From: Kitasatospora sp. NBC_01246
Lineage (GTDB): Bacteria; Actinomycetota; Actinomycetes; Streptomycetales; Streptomycetaceae
Direction: 5' to 3'
Length of the DNA: 64,000 bases
NCBI RefSeq assembly: GCF_036226505.1
Contig: NZ_CP108484.1
Span: forward strand, 4,278,001-4,342,000
Below the pieces are notes generated by a model. It was not told the origin of the DNA and made no database searches. It was given only the letters and a program-made list of their open reading frames with translations. Both the position numbers and the translations under genes were made by a program. Shown one piece after another: positions 31,940 to 42,557 of this stretch (positions are counted from its first letter, which is position 1; each line of letters opens with the position of its first letter).

Positions 31940-32328
31940 GGTCTGCGCTGTTCCCCTTGTGGTCTCCGCGGCCCGGCCCGGCGGGCCGATACCTCCGTCA
32001 GTGGTCTGGAAACCCGTCCGGACGGCCGGCACGGGTCGACCGGCACAGAGCCGGTCCGGCGCCTACTGTATTTCCTTCCGACCCGGGCCCGGTCGGGCGG
32101 GCGGGCGGTTGGCGTCCCGCCCACCGCGCGGCGCTCCGGAGAACGCCGCGCCAAGTCCGGTGGAAAACCGGGTGCGAGCCGCACCGGAGCCCGGCGAAAA
32201 GCCCGGCCCGGCGGGCGCTCGTCGCACCCACCGGGCCGGGCAGTTGTAGCAGAACTGTCGAACAGCCGGGCGGTCGTGGCCCGGGCCGGCCGCCCTCGGG
32301 CCGGAGGCACCGGGCCGACCGTCACCGG
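31940..32328. other. Intergenic region with hairpin
   Basis: About 390 bases, no gene. GCCCGGCCCGG (32201-32211) and CCGGGCCGGGC (32231-32241) can pair to form a terminator for the minus-strand Fe-S gene. The section 31960-32100 should contain the promoter of the pyrophosphorylase. Confidence 0.5.
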
Positions 32329-34554
32329 TCAGGCGTCGACGGTCTCCGCCGGCTCCGCCGGCTCGGCCGGCGGCAGTGCCTTCACCGAGTCGAGCAGCAG
32401 CTGGGCGACGTCGACCACCTTCAGGTGCTCCTTGGCCGCGCCCTCGTTCTTCTTCCCGTTGACCGAGTCGGAGAGCATCACCAGGCAGAACGGGCAGGCG
32501 GTGGAGACGATGTCGGGGTTGAGCGACAGCGCCTCGTCCACGCGCTCGGTGTTGATCCGCTTGCCGATGCGCTCCTCCATCCACATCCGCGCGCCACCGG
32601 CGCCGCAGCAGAAGCCGCGCTCCTTGTGGCGGTGCATCTCCTGCTGGCGCAGACCGGGGACCTTGTCCATGATCTCGCGCGGCGGGCTGTAGACCTTGTT
32701 GTGCCGGCCCAGGTAGCAGGGGTCGTGGTAGGTGATCAGGCCCTCGACCGGGTTCACCGGGACGAGCTTGCCCTCGTCGATCAGGTGCTGCAGCAGCTGG
32801 GTGTGGTGGATGACCTCGAAGTGGCCGCCCAGCTGCGGGTACTCGTTGGCGATGGTGTTGAAGCAGTGCGGGCAGGTGGCGACGATCCGCTTCTTCGGAG
32901 CGTCCTCCAGCGCCGCGTTCAGGGTCTCGACGTTCTGCGCGCCGAGCATCTGGAAGAGGAACTCGTTGCCCAGGCGGCGGGCGGAGTCACCGGTGCAGGA
33001 CTCCTCCTTCCCGAGGATCGCGAACTGCACGCCGGCGGTGTGCAGCAGCTCCGCGAAGGCCTTGGTGGTCTTCTTGGCGCGGTCCTCCAGGGCGCCGGCG
33101 CAGCCGACCCAGTAGAGGTACTCGACCTCGGCGGGGTCGATGTCCTCACCGATCACCGGCACCTCGATGCCGGTCTCCTTCTTCAGCTCCTTGACCCAGT
33201 CCAGGCGGGCCTTGGTGGCCATGCCCCACGGGTTGCCCTTGTTCTCCAGGTTCTTGAGCATCGTCCCGGCCTCGGTCGGGAAGGAGCTCTCGATCATCAC
33301 CTGGTAGCGGCGCATGTCGACGATGTGGTCGATGTGCTCGATGTCCACCGGGCACTGCTCGACGCAGGCGCCGCAGGTGGTGCAGGACCAGAGCACGTCG
33401 GGGTCGATGACCCCGCCCTCCTCGGCGGTGCCGATCAGCGGGCGCTCGGCCTCGGCGAGCGCCTCGGCGGGCACACCGGCCAGCTGCTCGGCGGTGGCGC
33501 GCTCCTCGCCCTCCATGTCCTTGCCGCCGCCGGCGAGCAGGTACGGCGCCTTGGCGAAGGCGTGCTCGCGCAGGCTCATGATCAGCAGCTTGGGCGAGAG
33601 CGGCTTGCCGGTGTTCCAGGCGGGGCACTGCGACTGGCAGCGGCCGCACTCGGTGCAGGTGGAGAAGTCGAGGATGCCCTTCCAGGAGAAGTGCTCGACC
33701 TGGGAGACGCCGAAGACGGCGTCGTCGGCCGGGTCCTCGAAGTCGATCGGGGCGCCGCCGCTGGTCATCGGCCGCAGGGCGCCGAGCGCGGTGCCGCCGT
33801 CCTCCTCGCGCTTGAAGTAGATGTTGAAGAACGCGAGGAAGCGGTGCCAGGCCACGCCCATCGAGGGGTTGATGCCGATGGTGATCGCCCACGCGAAGGA
33901 GATGCAGATCTTCAGCATCGCGAAGAGGTAGATCAGGTTCTCCAGCGTGCCGTGCGCCAGGCCCTTGAAGGCCAGCACCAGCGGGTAGGAGATCAGGTAC
34001 TTCGCCTCGTACGAGCCGACGTTCTCCAGCGCGCCCTCCAGGCCGCGCAGGATCATGATGCAGAGGCCGATGCCGAGGATCGTGTACTCGACGTAGAAGG
34101 CCTGCCAGGCGATCGAGCCGGCGAACCGGGACTTGCGGCCGGACCGCGACGGCAGGCTGAGCAGCCGGATCACGATCAGGGTCGCGATGCCCAGCGTGGT
34201 CAGCGTGCCGACCAGCTCGGTGAAGAGCTCGTACGGCAGCCAGCCGCCGAGCACCGGCAGCACGAACTCGGCGTCGAACAGCTGGAAGAAGGCGGTCAGC
34301 AGGGTGAGGCCGAGGGTGAAGAAGCCCACCGCGACGAACCAGTGCGCGATGCCGACGACGCCCCAGCGGTTCATCCTGGTGTGGCCGACGAACTCGACCG
34401 CCACGGTCTTCACCCGCTGGGCGGGCACGCCGAATCTGGTGGGGTCGGACTGACCCGTCCGCACCACCCTGAAGATGTACATCGCCGCACGGGCGGCGAG
34501 CGCGGTGCCGATCACAAACGTGACCAGCGAGATGACGATCGCTGCTAGCTGCAT
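32329..34554 (-). CDS. Membrane-bound Fe-S oxidoreductase (HdrD/GlpC-like)
   Basis: 741 residues. About five to six membrane helices in the first 250 residues resemble the nitrate reductase gamma haem-binding unit. Two 4Fe-4S clusters follow: CTECGRCQSQCP near 310 and CTTCGACVEQCP near 420. The C-terminal half has two CCG cysteine-rich domains, CTGDSARRLGNEF-linked and CCGAGGARMWMEE. This is the heterodisulfide reductase-like oxidoreductase that transfers electrons to or from the quinone pool in actinobacteria. Start ATG at 34554 follows GGAGA. Divergent from dnaK. Confidence 0.9.
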   Translation of the reverse strand: MQLAAIVISLVTFVIGTALAARAAMYIFRVVRTGQSDPTRFGVPAQRVKTVAVEFVGHTRMNRWGVVGIAHWFVAVGFFTLGLTLLTAFFQLFDAEFVLPVLGGWLPYELFTELVGTLTTLGIATLIVIRLLSLPSRSGRKSRFAGSIAWQAFYVEYTILGIGLCIMILRGLEGALENVGSYEAKYLISYPLVLAFKGLAHGTLENLIYLFAMLKICISFAWAITIGINPSMGVAWHRFLAFFNIYFKREEDGGTALGALRPMTSGGAPIDFEDPADDAVFGVSQVEHFSWKGILDFSTCTECGRCQSQCPAWNTGKPLSPKLLIMSLREHAFAKAPYLLAGGGKDMEGEERATAEQLAGVPAEALAEAERPLIGTAEEGGVIDPDVLWSCTTCGACVEQCPVDIEHIDHIVDMRRYQVMIESSFPTEAGTMLKNLENKGNPWGMATKARLDWVKELKKETGIEVPVIGEDIDPAEVEYLYWVGCAGALEDRAKKTTKAFAELLHTAGVQFAILGKEESCTGDSARRLGNEFLFQMLGAQNVETLNAALEDAPKKRIVATCPHCFNTIANEYPQLGGHFEVIHHTQLLQHLIDEGKLVPVNPVEGLITYHDPCYLGRHNKVYSPPREIMDKVPGLRQQEMHRHKERGFCCGAGGARMWMEERIGKRINTERVDEALSLNPDIVSTACPFCLVMLSDSVNGKKNEGAAKEHLKVVDVAQLLLDSVKALPPAEPAEPAETVDA

Positions 34555-34753
34555 CGGCTCTCCGTCTCCTGCGGCTTCCTGGTGAGAGTTTCTACGCGTG
34601 CGAGTGTACTCGTCGGTAACTTGCCGGGCCGACGGCCCGGACATTACCGCCCGTCAACACTCCTCCAGAAGATGCTCAAGGTATGGCGGCAGTCACGCGA
34701 GCCCGGCGCACCACGCCTTCCGGCGGGTCGGCGCGATTTTCGGCTCAGCAAAG

Positions 34754-34772
34754 TTGAGCCGCTGGGACTCAT
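34754..34772. promoter_or_regulatory. HAIR operator 1 of dnaK
   Basis: TTGAGC-N7-ACTCAT, a one-sided match to the HspR box CTTGAGT-N7-ACTCAAG. It lies just upstream of the -35 element (TTGACG at 34778). Confidence 0.75.
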
Positions 34773-34774
34773 AG

Positions 34775-37302
<2,528 letters not shown>

Positions 37303-37467
37303 CACCCCGTGCGCTGCGGAGTCGTACGCCGGCCAGTACGGCGGCCGGCTCCGCAGCGCCGTATCCGTTGACCCGGTTCCCCGCGGCGGGGAGTCCGGTG
37401 GATCCGTGGCCGGCGGGCCCACCCGCGCCGGATCCCTACCTGTTGACTCCGGGAGGTGGCGGCAGCC

Positions 37468-38616
37468 ATGAGCGAGCGAGTGGAGAAGGACTACTACAAG
37501 GTCCTCGGCCTGCCCAAGGACGCCTCCGCCACCGAGATCAAGAAGACGTACCGCAAGCTGGCGCGCGAGTTCCACCCCGATGCGAACACGGGCGACGCCA
37601 AGGCCGAAGAGCGCTTCAAGGACATCTCCGAGGCCTATGACGTCCTGTCGGACGAGAAGCGCCGCAAGGAGTACGACGAGGCACGCACGCTCTTCGCCAA
37701 CGGCGGCTTCCGCTCCGGCGGGCCCGGCGGGGGCAGCTACAGCTTCGACTTCGGCGACCTCTTCAGCGGCAGCCAGGGCGGCGGCGCCGGCGGCGGCGGG
37801 ATCGGCGACGTCTTCGGCGGCCTGTTCAACCGCGGCGGCCGGCAGGCCCAGCCGCGGCGCGGCGCGGACGTCGAGACCGAGGTGACGCTCTCCTTCGAGG
37901 AGGCGGTGGACGGCGCGACCGTCCCGCTGCGGATGACCAGCCAGGCCGCCTGCCGCACCTGCAGCGGCACCGGCGCCAAGGCCGGCACCACCCCGCGGGT
38001 CTGCCCGACCTGCGTCGGCGCCGGCACCGTCAGCCGGGGCCAGGGCGCCTTCGCGCTGTCCGAGCCGTGCCGGGACTGCCGCGGCCGCGGCATGATCGTC
38101 GACGACCCGTGCGCCGACTGCCACGGCAGCGGCCGGGCCAGTTCGGCCCGCACCATGCAGGTCCGGATCCCGGCCGGCGTCCAGGACGCCCAGCGCATCC
38201 GGCTGAAGGGCAAGGGCGCCCAGGGCGAGCGCGGCGGCCAGTCCGGCGACCTCTACGTCACCGTGCACGTCGACGCGCACCCGGTCTTCGGGCGCAAGGC
38301 CGACAACCTGACGGTGACCGTGCCGGTGACCTTCCCCGAAGCCGCTCTGGGCGGCACCATCGAGGTACCGACGCTCAACGGCCCCTCGGTGAAGCTCAGG
38401 CTGCCCCCGGGCAGCGCCAACGGCCTCACCCTGCGGGCCCGCGGCAAGGGCGCCACCCGCAAGGACGGCACCCGGGGCGACCTCCTGGTCACCGTGGAGG
38501 TCGTGGTGCCCCAGCACGTCACCGGCGACGCGCTGACGGCCCTGGAGCAGTACCGCGAGGCCACCGCCTCCGACGACCCGCGAGCCGCCCTCTTCAAGGC
38601 GGCGAAGGGAGCGTGA
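37468..38616 (+). CDS. dnaJ: Chaperone DnaJ
   Basis: 382 residues. The J domain (about 5-70) has the HPD motif in LAREFHPDANTG, followed by a Gly/Phe-rich linker and four zinc repeats: CRTCSGTG, CPTCVGAG, CRDCRGRG and CADCHGSG. The two C-terminal substrate domains end the protein. GGGAGG precedes ATG 37468 with a spacing of about ten; a GTG at 37456 is an alternative. Separated from grpE by 165 bases, so a secondary promoter is possible. Confidence 0.96.
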   Translation: MSERVEKDYYKVLGLPKDASATEIKKTYRKLAREFHPDANTGDAKAEERFKDISEAYDVLSDEKRRKEYDEARTLFANGGFRSGGPGGGSYSFDFGDLFSGSQGGGAGGGGIGDVFGGLFNRGGRQAQPRRGADVETEVTLSFEEAVDGATVPLRMTSQAACRTCSGTGAKAGTTPRVCPTCVGAGTVSRGQGAFALSEPCRDCRGRGMIVDDPCADCHGSGRASSARTMQVRIPAGVQDAQRIRLKGKGAQGERGGQSGDLYVTVHVDAHPVFGRKADNLTVTVPVTFPEAALGGTIEVPTLNGPSVKLRLPPGSANGLTLRARGKGATRKDGTRGDLLVTVEVVVPQHVTGDALTALEQYREATASDDPRAALFKAAKGA

Positions 38617-38623
38617 CGACCAG

Positions 38624-39130
38624 ATGACCCCCGACAGCGGCCCGATCGGGCCCGGCATCGGCGAAGGCCTGCCCGGCGGCGCCCCGCGTGCCCGCCGTGC
38701 GGCACCGCCGCCGCACTACGTCCTCACCGAGGACACCCCGGTCTACGTGATCTCGGTCGCCGCCGAGCTCTCCGGCCTGCACCCGCAGACCCTGCGCCAG
38801 TACGACCGGCTCGGCCTGGTCTGTCCCGACCGCACCGCGGGCCGCGGCCGCCGCTACTCCAGCCGCGACATCCAGCAACTGCGCGAGGTGCAGCGGCTGT
38901 CCCAGGACGAGGGCATCAACCTCGCCGGCATCAAGCGGATCATCGAGCTGGAGAACCAGGTCACCGCACTGCAGTCGCGGATCACCGAGCTGGTCGACTC
39001 GCTCGAAGGCGCCGCCTCCGCGCTCCAGCAGCGCGAGGCCGCCGTCCACGCCTCCTACCGGCGGGATCTCGTCCCCTACCAGCCGCCGAGCCAGTCCAGC
39101 GCACTGGTCGTCTGGCGCCCCAAGCGGTAA
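38624..39130 (+). CDS. hspR: MerR-family heat-shock repressor HspR
   Basis: 168 residues. After a Pro/Gly-rich leader the MerR HTH reads YVISVAAELSGLHPQTLRQY and GLVCPDRTAGRGRRYSSRDI. The dimerisation coiled coil follows (IKRIIELENQVTALQSRITE). It represses dnaK, clpB and related genes through HAIR sites, several of which are visible in this window. Seven bases separate it from dnaJ. The C-terminus SSALVVWRPKR is characteristic of streptomycete HspR. Confidence 0.96.
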   Translation: MTPDSGPIGPGIGEGLPGGAPRARRAAPPPHYVLTEDTPVYVISVAAELSGLHPQTLRQYDRLGLVCPDRTAGRGRRYSSRDIQQLREVQRLSQDEGINLAGIKRIIELENQVTALQSRITELVDSLEGAASALQQREAAVHASYRRDLVPYQPPSQSSALVVWRPKR

Positions 39131-39342
39131 CCCCGCCACCACGGCACCCGCCGCCGGCTCCCTCCTGATCGGGGGGTGCCGGCGGCTCGGTCGTCTGTGA
39201 GAGAGTGCTGGACCGGAGCGTGCCCCTGGCAGGCAGAGCTGTCGGTGGCAGTCCTTACCGGCCGTGACCGCGACCTAGGATGCCTGGTACAACCGACTTT
39301 AGAACGTTGACTACTTGTCCGGTCGACGACAGGGAGCCGAAG

Positions 39343-40332
39343 ATGAGTGGGCGAGAGCAGCCCGGTTCCGCAGGTGGCGGATCGCGAATACTGTCTGCCG
39401 ACGCCCGCTCGCTCTATCTCAGGACCGTCCACGGCAACGGCCGGCTGACAATCGGCGCCGGCCCGGGCGAGACCGCCGCGCTCCGCGAGCTCATGGACCT
39501 CGGTCTGCTCATTCCGGACAGTGACGAACCCGGCTCGCTCATCGCGGTCGACCCGGCCCAGCTCTCCTTCAGCCTGAGCTCCGCCTGGCAGCGCCAGGCC
39601 CTCGACCTGCTGGCCCGCGCGGTCGCCCTGCCGGCCGATCTCAGCGAATTGGCCGACGCCTTTCACAGCCCCGACCAGTCGGGCGGCCCCATCGAATACG
39701 TCCAGGGCAAAGCGCTCATCAATCAGCGCCTCCAGCAATGCATGGCCACCGGGATGACCGAGGGCCTCGCCATGCAGCCGGGCGGCCCCCGCCCGCCCGA
39801 GCTGCTCGCCGCGGGAATGGAACGGGACCTCAAGAGCCTGCAGCAGGGCGCTTCGATGCGCACGATCTACAACGCGAGCACCCGATACCACCAGCCCACC
39901 CGCGAATACGTGTCCCGGCTGGCGAAGGAGGGTTATCAGTTTCGCACCCTGGACGAGCCCTATGCCCGCCTCATCATTGTCGACCGGCGGCTCGCGGTAA
40001 TTCCGGTGGGCGATGACGACCTGGCCGCTTTCATCCACGATCCGGCGGTCATCAAATATCTGGTGGAAGAGGTATTCGAGCGGAACTGGGGCCGGGCGCT
40101 GGAGTTCGACGGCGACACCACCGTCCCGCAGCAGGTGGTCTCCCGGCTGCGCCAGACGATCATCGACCTGCTTCTTTCCGGTACGAACCATCGGGTCATC
40201 GCCCGCAGACTCGGCATCAGCGAGCGCACGCTGGCGCGACATATCGCCGAGATGCGGGAGGACTACAACGTCGATTCCCTGTTCCAGCTGGGCTACGTCC
40301 TCGGCCGGGCCGCGCAGCACCGGCCGGAGTGA
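39343..40332 (+). CDS. LuxR-type HTH regulator with TrmB-like sensor region, paralogue 1
   Basis: 329 residues. Residues 1-90: winged-helix-like ARSLYLRTVHGNGRLTIGAG. Residues 155-240: sensor-like SLQQGASMRTIYNAST and YVSRLAKEGYQFRTLDEPYA to LIIVDRRLAVIPVG, the layout of TrmB/PLD-like ligand domains. Residues 265-329: LuxR HTH (LLLSGTNHRVIARRLGISER, ARHIAEMREDY). No receiver or autoinducer domain. GGAG precedes ATG 39343. Two paralogues lie at 41556 and 42550, and a small secreted peptide gene lies opposite and convergent at 40406. Confidence 0.85.
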   Translation: MSGREQPGSAGGGSRILSADARSLYLRTVHGNGRLTIGAGPGETAALRELMDLGLLIPDSDEPGSLIAVDPAQLSFSLSSAWQRQALDLLARAVALPADLSELADAFHSPDQSGGPIEYVQGKALINQRLQQCMATGMTEGLAMQPGGPRPPELLAAGMERDLKSLQQGASMRTIYNASTRYHQPTREYVSRLAKEGYQFRTLDEPYARLIIVDRRLAVIPVGDDDLAAFIHDPAVIKYLVEEVFERNWGRALEFDGDTTVPQQVVSRLRQTIIDLLLSGTNHRVIARRLGISERTLARHIAEMREDYNVDSLFQLGYVLGRAAQHRPE

Positions 40333-40405
40333 GGGCCCCGAACGGCGGCGGGCGCCCGCGCCTGGAGCCTTTCGGCACTCGAACGTCCGCTATGACAGGG
40401 AGCGG

Positions 40406-40585
40406 TCAGCCCCAGTTCATGTCATTGGCGACGAGGTAAACGGCGGCCTTGGCGCGGGAATCCCCGGCACCTGCGTCCACCTGCGGCTGCGTACCGTTTG
40501 ACAGGACGCAGACACCGGCCAAAGCTCCGGCCGCGATGGCAATCGGAAGCACGACCTTGCGCACAAGCCTGGACATACGGGACAC
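40406..40585 (-). CDS. Probable secreted 59-residue peptide
   Basis: GTG at 40585 with GGGAG seven bases upstream, stop TGA at 40406-40408; an inner ATG at 40576 is the alternative start. The translation begins MSRMSRLVRK, continues with a hydrophobic core VVLPIAIAAGALAGVCVL (a signal peptide, no good lipobox) and ends with a mature part of about 30 residues, of which the last are AAVYLVANDMNWG. The positive start, hydrophobic core and short polar tail look like an exported signalling peptide or small antimicrobial. It converges on the LuxR-type regulator at 39343 with 73 bases between stops. The family is not recognised. Confidence 0.6.
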   Translation of the reverse strand: MSRMSRLVRKVVLPIAIAAGALAGVCVLSNGTQPQVDAGAGDSRAKAAVYLVANDMNWG

Positions 40586-40921
40586 CAGCCCACTCCCTTT
40601 CCGAAAGTTGCTCTAGCCGAACTAATAGCACTGGAGTCCACATGATGCCGCACGCCGAGTTGTGGTGTCACCTCCCCGTTGTCCCCCGGCGGCGTCATCT
40701 CCCTGCCAGGCAGCCAGATGACAGGGCAGAAACCTGGACGCGAGCGTGACCACTGATAGACGATCAGTTCGCCCCCGATGGTCCAGCACCAGGTCAAAAA
40801 CCTGTTGCTGTACGGTCAATTCTTCCTCACCACAGGGCACTGGATCCACCTGAAGCAGCAACTACTCTCAACGCCTGCCGGCACCGTCCCCCAATCCGGT
40901 CGGCCTTCCCCCGGAGTCGAC
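40586..40921. promoter_or_regulatory. Divergent control region of peptide and deoxyribosyltransferase-like gene
   Basis: 336 bases with no credible gene, lower in GC than neighbours. CTGATAGACGATCAG (40753-40767) is a palindrome, and CAGCACCAGGT/ACCTGTTGCTG (40784-40810) forms a hairpin with one mismatch. These are plausible operators for the neighbouring LuxR-type regulators. GTGCTATTAG on the minus strand near 40625 may be the peptide's -10. Confidence 0.45.
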
Positions 40922-41548
40922 ATGACCGAGCCCTACCTGCGTCACCACGACAGCCAGGCCCCCGAGGGCCGGCGTGCACGTGTGTTCCTGGCCGCGCCGC
41001 TGATGCGGTTGACCGGCCCGGCGGACAGCGTGGTGACCCTGGCCAGCCGGACGCGGCTGACGACACTTCGCACCACGCTCCTGCGCAGCGGTGCCGCCGT
41101 GTACAGCGCCCACCACAGTGACGCCTGGACGATTGCCGGCCGGGCCCCCGAGCCCCGGGTGCCGTCGGACTTCCGGGCGCTGCAGTCCGCCGACCTGGTC
41201 TTCGCCTACGTCGGTGCGCCGCTCTCCGCCGGTGTGAGCCTGGAGCTGGGCTGGGCGTCGGCGCTGCGCAAGCCGATCGTCCTGCTGGTGGACGAGGCGA
41301 TCACGCACAACCCGCTGATCGCCACCATCGAGCAGGTCGCCCCGGTGCTGCCGCTGGTCTTCGACGACACCTGGTCGCAGGAGGCCCTCCACCACACCGT
41401 GGAGACCGCCCTCGACTGGGCCGGCATGGCGCTCTCGCTGCGCGAGGGTTTCTGGACCGCCCCCGGCGACCAGTTCAGCATCCCGCGCCAGCAGCCCCCG
41501 GTGGTCGGTCCGACCGGCTACTGGCCGACCGGCGCGGCGACCGGCTGA
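40922..41548 (+). CDS. Nucleoside 2-deoxyribosyltransferase-like protein
   Basis: 208 residues. RARVFLAAPLMRL near residue 20 and SADLVFAYVGAPLSAGVSLE with ELGWASALRKPIVLLVDE (about 95-125) match the nucleoside 2-deoxyribosyltransferase-like (DRTGG/NDT) fold, whose E in the xxxELG segment is the nucleophile. Such proteins exchange bases between deoxynucleosides or cleave nucleotides and occur in signalling and conflict systems. The Pro-rich C-terminus is not part of the domain. GGAG precedes ATG 40922. It ends seven bases before the convergent regulator stop. Confidence 0.65.
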   Translation: MTEPYLRHHDSQAPEGRRARVFLAAPLMRLTGPADSVVTLASRTRLTTLRTTLLRSGAAVYSAHHSDAWTIAGRAPEPRVPSDFRALQSADLVFAYVGAPLSAGVSLELGWASALRKPIVLLVDEAITHNPLIATIEQVAPVLPLVFDDTWSQEALHHTVETALDWAGMALSLREGFWTAPGDQFSIPRQQPPVVGPTGYWPTGAATG

Positions 41549-41555
41549 CCCCGGC

Positions 41556-42557
41556 TCACCCATCGGACTCCCCCGGCCGGGCTCCCCGCATCTGCCAGCC
41601 GAGCTGGAAGAGCGTCTCCGCGTCGTAGAGCTCGCGCAGGCGCGAGATGTGACCGGCCACCGTCCGCTCGCTCAGCCCCAGCCGGCCGGCGATCGTCCGC
41701 TGCGTCAGCCCCTGCGACAGCAGCCGGCCGATCTGGTCGTGCACCGCCGGCTCGGTGGCGCCGGCGGCCAGCGCCGACCAGTTCACCCCCTCCGCCTGGC
41801 GCCACTGCTGCTCGAACACGTCCACCAGGAAGGCGACCGTCGCGGAGTCCTCCACCAGGGCCGCGCTGGTGTTGTCCGGCGCGGCCGGGATCAGCGCCAC
41901 CCTGCGGTCGAAGATCAGCACCCGCCTGAACGGCGCGGCCAGGGTGCGGATCGGGCTGCCGAGCCGGGCCGACGCCGCCGCGTACTCGACCGTCGGCGCG
42001 TCGAGGCGGGCGCTCGCCTCGTAGATCGTGCGCATGGTGCCGCCGCGGGCGAGGTAGCGGCGGGTGTGCTCCAGCGCGTCCCGCATGTGGGCGGCCGGCC
42101 GGGCTCCGCCGGGCTGGGCCGCCCAGGCCTCGCGGTGGTGCTCGTCGGCGAGCTGTGAGATCAGGTGGCGGATCTGCCCCATGCCGGTGATCCGCCGGGC
42201 GCCGCCGGTGCGGTCCTCCCGGCCGGGCGCGGCGTCGTAGGCCTTCGTCAGGTCGTCGATCAGCTCCGGGACGAGCGCAGCCCGGGCCAGCAGGCGCGCC
42301 CCCTCCTCGCGCAGCCCGGCCCCGATCCGCTCGCCGACGGCACGCGGGTTCACCACGCTGTACACGCCGTCCGCGTAGCGCGGTGTGAGCAGCCCGACGT
42401 CGGTCAGCTGCCGGACCGACCGGGCGTCCTGGGCGCTCACCTCGGCGATCGGCAGCCGGCCGCCCTCGCGCAGGATGGTCCGGTACAGCTCGCGGGCGTC
42501 GGCGTCCGGCAGCGGGGCCTCGGTCATCGCGGCCTCAGTCATCGCGGCGTCAGTCAT
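41556..42557 (-). CDS. LuxR-type HTH regulator with TrmB-like sensor region, paralogue 2
   Basis: 333 residues from ATG 42557; further in-frame ATGs lie at 42542 and 42527. Same plan as the other two: ADARELYRTILREGGRLPIA, sensor YLARGGTMRTIYEASARLDA and RRVLIFDRRVALIPAAP, then HTH IGRLLSQGLTQRTIAGRLGL with VAGHISRLRELYDAETLFQL. The start overlaps the stop of paralogue 3 by eight bases, so they form a coupled two-gene operon. Cytosolic; ligand unknown. Confidence 0.85.
   Translation of the reverse strand: MTDAAMTEAAMTEAPLPDADARELYRTILREGGRLPIAEVSAQDARSVRQLTDVGLLTPRYADGVYSVVNPRAVGERIGAGLREEGARLLARAALVPELIDDLTKAYDAAPGREDRTGGARRITGMGQIRHLISQLADEHHREAWAAQPGGARPAAHMRDALEHTRRYLARGGTMRTIYEASARLDAPTVEYAAASARLGSPIRTLAAPFRRVLIFDRRVALIPAAPDNTSAALVEDSATVAFLVDVFEQQWRQAEGVNWSALAAGATEPAVHDQIGRLLSQGLTQRTIAGRLGLSERTVAGHISRLRELYDAETLFQLGWQMRGARPGESDG

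Noticed and set aside
40417-40797. 126-residue minus-strand frame overlapping the peptide gene
   Set aside because: Different frame from the signal-peptide-bearing peptide, no start signal, many Trp/Cys/Pro without a fold; treated as a shadow.
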